Source: JBBDIM01 sp040880405 (GTDB lineage: Bacteria; Planctomycetota; Planctomycetia; Pirellulales; Pirellulaceae). From it: 64,000 nucleotides of DNA. The stretch spans positions 62,001 to 126,000 of the forward strand of contig JBBDIM010000063.1 in assembly GCA_040880405.1 (NCBI GenBank). Direction: 5' to 3'. Within the stretch, counting starts at the first letter, position 1. Each line of letters starts with the position of its first letter. A program made the position numbers and the translations under genes. This document shows positions 60,777 through 64,000 of the stretch, piece by piece. The notes under the pieces were generated by a model. That model worked only from the letters and a program-made list of their open reading frames with translations, was not told where the DNA came from and searched no databases.

Positions 60777-62390
60777 GTGCAGGCTCGACTTACGCTTCGA
60801 AAAAAGCTGGTCATTGGCTGTGTGCTGCTGGGATTGGTCATTGCCGTCCTGGGCGGCACCACCATGGTTGGTGGCTACAACTATCGCGGTGTGGCGCGGG
60901 GGATCAGCGCGCGTTCCGCCGAGTTGCCTCTGGCCATCGATCTTTCTCTAGCCGTCACTGAGTTGCGTCATACCTTAAGCCAAGCCAAGCGCAAGAATCA
61001 GTTGTATTACCCCGACGCGGGGGGCTTCGACATCCAATTGATTCGGGAGGAGTTTAAAGACAAAATCCTCGTGGTCGAACAGGCCGTCCGCGGTTACCGA
61101 GATCAACTCGATCAAACTAATAACGCCGCGATCGAACTGGGGGACGACTCCAAAGAGCGGGAAACAATCCTACGGATTGAACGTTCCTTGGTGAATATCC
61201 AACAGCTCAACCGCAGCGAGGACTGGGTCCTGCAGCAAGTCAAAGTGGAACAACTGGCCGAGGAACTTGACCATCTGCACGAACTTGCCGGGAAACTACC
61301 CACGTTCCTGATCCAGGAGATGAAGGACCTCAAGACCGAGGTCCAAGCGCAATATCGATCCTGGATTGTCGTCTCCGCCTCGGTGTTGATTCTGACATTG
61401 CTTTTTTTGGCCATGTTGTTTTATCTGACCTGGCTCTGGCTCTTTCGCCCGCTGCGGATCTTAATGAACGGTTCGCGATTGGTGGCCGGTGGAGATTTCA
61501 AGCATCGGATTCAACTCAGCGGCGACGATGAACTGGCCACCCTCGCCGACGCCATGAACGCCATGACCGCTCGTTTTGAAGAGATCCGCCAAAACCTGGA
61601 CCGCCAGGTCCAGCAGCGAACGCAGCAAGTGGTCCGCAGTGAACAACTGGCGAGTGTCGGATTTTTGGCCGCCGGTGTGGCCCATGAAATCAACAACCCC
61701 CTCGCTTCGATCGCTTTCTGCGCCGAATCGCTCCGAGACCGGTTCAACGAAACCGTGATCGACGAAGAGAGCGACGAGGCACAGTGCCACGTGAGCGATG
61801 TGACCGTGCTGCGAACCTACCTTGCGATGATCGAGGAAGAGGCCTTCCGCTGCAAGGAAATCACCGAGCGACTACTCGATTTTTCCAGACTAGGCGATGT
61901 CGAAAAGCAATCGACCGACATTAGCGATCTGGTGCAGGGAGTGATCGACATGGTCGGACACCTCGGCAAATACCGCGAGAAAACCATCCAGTTCAGCCAG
62001 ACCGACGTCGCCATTGCCGAGGTCAACCCGGCCGAAATCAAACAGGTGGTTCTAAATCTGATTACCAACGCCTTGGACAGCATCGACCCGGGACAAAAAG
62101 TCCATGTCGAGGTCCAGGGGGAGCGCGACCAAGTCCGTGTGGTGGTTCGGGACGAAGGTTGCGGTATGACCGAAGAGACGCGGCAACATCTCTTCGAACC
62201 CTTTTTTACACGACGACGAGATGGGCAGGGGACCGGTTTGGGGCTTTCCATCTCGTATCGGATCGTAAGTGACCACGGCGGCCAGATCGACGCCTTTAGC
62301 GAGGGTGCCGGTCTCGGCTCGGAATTTAGTATTACGCTGCCCTGCGGCAAGGCATCACGAAGATATGAAAAACGAGAACGCGCAGCCTAA
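60777..62390 (+). CDS. NtrB-type membrane sensor histidine kinase
   Basis: This 537-residue kinase has two membrane helices (11-33 and 196-222) flanking a helical extracytoplasmic sensor domain of about 160 residues. A HAMP domain (about 223-275) follows, then a coiled coil. The H-box VAHEINNPLASIAF has phosphoacceptor His303, and the ATPase boxes are VVLNLITNALDSI, DEGCGM, LFEPFFTRRRDG and GTGLGLSIS. The H-box form is NtrB/AtoS-like. The start is GTG 60777 behind AAGGAGG. The gene overlaps the regulator gene by 26 bases (62365-62390), so the two form one unit. The signal is unknown; the sensor domain has no named family that I recognise. Confidence 0.95.
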   Translation: MQARLTLRKKLVIGCVLLGLVIAVLGGTTMVGGYNYRGVARGISARSAELPLAIDLSLAVTELRHTLSQAKRKNQLYYPDAGGFDIQLIREEFKDKILVVEQAVRGYRDQLDQTNNAAIELGDDSKERETILRIERSLVNIQQLNRSEDWVLQQVKVEQLAEELDHLHELAGKLPTFLIQEMKDLKTEVQAQYRSWIVVSASVLILTLLFLAMLFYLTWLWLFRPLRILMNGSRLVAGGDFKHRIQLSGDDELATLADAMNAMTARFEEIRQNLDRQVQQRTQQVVRSEQLASVGFLAAGVAHEINNPLASIAFCAESLRDRFNETVIDEESDEAQCHVSDVTVLRTYLAMIEEEAFRCKEITERLLDFSRLGDVEKQSTDISDLVQGVIDMVGHLGKYREKTIQFSQTDVAIAEVNPAEIKQVVLNLITNALDSIDPGQKVHVEVQGERDQVRVVVRDEGCGMTEETRQHLFEPFFTRRRDGQGTGLGLSISYRIVSDHGGQIDAFSEGAGLGSEFSITLPCGKASRRYEKRERAA

Positions 62391-63756
62391 GAGCCTGAAA
62401 ATCCTGTTCGCCGACGACGAAAAGTCGCTTCAGAAGCTGATGAGCCTCGAACTTCCCAGGCTCGGGCACGAAGTGACGGTTTGTCCGGACGGGCTAACCG
62501 CCGTCGCGGCGCTAGAGCGGAATGTCTACGACTGCATCCTGGTCGATCTCGACATGCCGGGCCTCAACGGGATCCAGGTGATCGAAAAGGCCAAGGAGAT
62601 GCACCCCGACACCGAGGCGATCATCCTGACTGGCAAGTCATCACTCGATACGGCGGTGGCCGCCTTGCGGTTTGGCGCGTTCGACTACCTCACCAAACCG
62701 TGTCGACTGGTCGACCTGCAAACCTTGCTCGCCAAGGTAGCCAACAAGCGGGAATGGAACCGCAAGTACATGGCCCTCAAGACGCGGCTCGATAAAATCG
62801 AAGGGGGCAATCGCCTGATCGGCGACTCCCAGCCGATGCAGGTGGTCAACCGGATGGTCGCCAAGGTCGCGCCCACCAACTCGGCCGTTCTCATCCGAGG
62901 GGAAACCGGGACCGGGAAGGAATTGGTGGCCCGAGCGGTTCATGACCAGAGCCTCCGCGCTAACATGCCGTTTGTCGCGGTGAACTGTGGTGCCCTGCCA
63001 GAGAATCTGATTGAGAGCGAACTGTTCGGACATCGCAAAGGCGCGTTTACCGGCGCTGAAGAGACACGCATCGGGCTATTCGAAGTCGCCGATGGCGGTT
63101 CGATGTTCCTCGACGAGATCGGCGAATTGCCCAAGTCGCTACAAGCCAAACTATTGCGGGTCCTGGAGACCGGCGAAATCCGCCGCGTGGGGGATAACGA
63201 CTCGATCAAGGTCGATGCCCGCATCATCTGCGCGACTCACCGTGATATCGAAGAGATGGTCCGCCACGACGAGTTCCGAGAGGACCTGATGTTCCGGGTA
63301 AACACCTTCGAGATTCAACTCCCGTCGCTCCGCGACCGAGTGGAGGATATCCCGGTTTTGGCGGAGCATTTGGCCCGAAGATTCTGGCCTACCGTCCCTC
63401 CGACACAGTCGGTCTTCGACAGCCAAACACTCCGGGCCCTAACGGCTCACGAGTGGCCTGGCAATGTGCGGGAATTGGCCAACGTCGTGGAGCACGCCAC
63501 CATTCTGTGCGATCAACTGCCAATTCTGCCGGAACACCTTCCGCGTCGATTCGGTGGCCCAACCGCCGCTGAGGAGACTCCACATCTCAAGGCCTTCGGC
63601 CCAATGACGCTCCGGGAAATCGAAATGCAGGCCATCTACGAATCACTGCATCGGCACGATGGCAACAAGCCGATGGTCGCCGAGGAACTGGGGGTCAGCC
63701 TGAAAACCTTGTACAACAAGCTGAACCAAGCGGATGCCGCCGAGAAATCGGCGTAA
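62365..63756 (+). CDS. NtrC-type sigma-54-dependent response regulator
   Basis: This 463-residue regulator has a receiver domain (1-125) with DD at 17-18, phosphoacceptor Asp61 (CILVDLDMPGLNG) and Lys111. The AAA+ domain (about 150-380) has Walker A GETGTGKE (179-186), the sigma-54-contacting GAFTGA (226-231) and Walker B FLDEIGE (249-255). The C-terminal Fis-type helix-turn-helix (about 420-460) includes MVAEELGVSLKTLYNKL. It is thus predicted to activate RpoN promoters. I start at ATG 62365 (MKNENAQPKSL) inside the kinase gene; earlier codons of the frame are not family-like. Its targets are unknown; a good RpoN site lies at 4427-4443 in this window. Confidence 0.96.
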   Translation: MKNENAQPKSLKILFADDEKSLQKLMSLELPRLGHEVTVCPDGLTAVAALERNVYDCILVDLDMPGLNGIQVIEKAKEMHPDTEAIILTGKSSLDTAVAALRFGAFDYLTKPCRLVDLQTLLAKVANKREWNRKYMALKTRLDKIEGGNRLIGDSQPMQVVNRMVAKVAPTNSAVLIRGETGTGKELVARAVHDQSLRANMPFVAVNCGALPENLIESELFGHRKGAFTGAEETRIGLFEVADGGSMFLDEIGELPKSLQAKLLRVLETGEIRRVGDNDSIKVDARIICATHRDIEEMVRHDEFREDLMFRVNTFEIQLPSLRDRVEDIPVLAEHLARRFWPTVPPTQSVFDSQTLRALTAHEWPGNVRELANVVEHATILCDQLPILPEHLPRRFGGPTAAEETPHLKAFGPMTLREIEMQAIYESLHRHDGNKPMVAEELGVSLKTLYNKLNQADAAEKSA

Positions 63757-63965
63757 GGGGGCAACAAGAAGCGGCGTGTGGTCCGTCTGGGTGCGATCCG
63801 ATAGATGCGCCGCATGCCATCGGCATCCCCGTTGTTTTCGGTTGTCTATGGTCCCCGTGGTACCTGACGGCCGGCTAGCCGCATGAGCGGGCACCGCCGC
63901 GAAAAGGCCCGAAGTCAACACGAATCGGCCGATTCAGTTTCCCTCCCCTTCAATTTCCCCTTTGC

Positions 63966-63982
63966 GTCTTTGCGGCTTTGCG
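63966..63982. repeat. Second copy of the CGCAAAGCCGCAAAGAC repeat, inverted
   Basis: GTCTTTGCGGCTTTGCG is the exact reverse complement of 15610-15626. It is preceded by CCCCTTTGC and followed by an A/T run, and lies in the 244-base tail after the NtrC-type gene, where I see no other gene. The element may continue past the window end. Confidence 0.6.
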
Positions 63983-64000
63983 AGAGATTTTTTTTCCTAA

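Noticed and set aside
60542..60961. Open frame of 139 codons between the Lpt permease and the kinase
   Set aside because: It overlaps the start of the kinase in another frame, and the AAGGAGG site belongs to the kinase start.

Overview
The window comes from a planctomycete chromosome, most likely of the Pirellulaceae type. Evidence is the density of families typical of that phylum: DUF1501, DUF1549/DUF1553 with a CAQCH motif, DUF1080, ThuA, a sulfatase, a SASA esterase, FG-GAP/UnbV repeats, a Gfo/Idh/MocA oxidoreductase with a twin-arginine signal, and an extracellular dockerin protein with an N-terminal LEPR motif. The DNA is GC-rich. I recognised no rRNA, tRNA or CRISPR array. Genus is inference.

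Layout. 1-3896 (minus): glycine cleavage operon gcvT-gcvH-gcvPA-gcvPB, the last gene running off the left edge. 4427-14012: a peptide-ligase-type cluster. It has a split pair (circularly permuted ATP-grasp plus alpha-E) on the plus strand behind a good sigma-54 promoter match. Convergent to it on the minus strand are a transglutaminase/DUF2126 protein, a fused ATP-grasp/alpha-E protein and a second transglutaminase. 14430-24509: BON protein, thiol peroxidase with terminator, AsmA-like protein, dockerin protein, polyprenyl glycosylphosphotransferase, ThuA protein and fatty acid desaturase. 24787-26673: transketolase. 26996-30575: a three-gene proton-channel-like system, one ExbB/MotA-like subunit and two different ExbD/TolR-like subunits of which only one keeps the membrane aspartate. 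This is the best candidate for an undescribed system here.

30740-43739: exported alpha/beta hydrolase, M19 dipeptidase, a DUF997/PanF-like symporter pair, sulfatase, SASA esterase, FG-GAP/UnbV protein, exported propeller-like protein, and a Gfo/Idh/MocA oxidoreductase. This reads as a scavenging and carbohydrate-catabolism region. 44025-48842: DUF1549/1553-DUF1501-WD40 operon, ending in a MITE-like repeat. 49018-53154: PQQ-propeller protein, ECF42-like sigma factor and tandem DUF1080 protein, the last two separated by a bidirectional terminator. 53422-56299: Mla-type lipid transport genes (permease, ATPase, MCE), meeting a truncated YhcG/DUF1016 gene tail to tail. 56980-63756: PEGA protein, PP2C phosphatase, LptF/LptG permease and an NtrC-type two-component pair whose regulator carries GAFTGA, so a sigma-54 activator and a sigma-54 promoter both occur in this window.

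Dispersed repeats (CGCAAAGCCGCAAAGAC type, ACCACGAATCAC type and GGGTGGGTGAA type) sit in intergenic gaps. Many long open frames antisense to these genes are shadows and are not listed.
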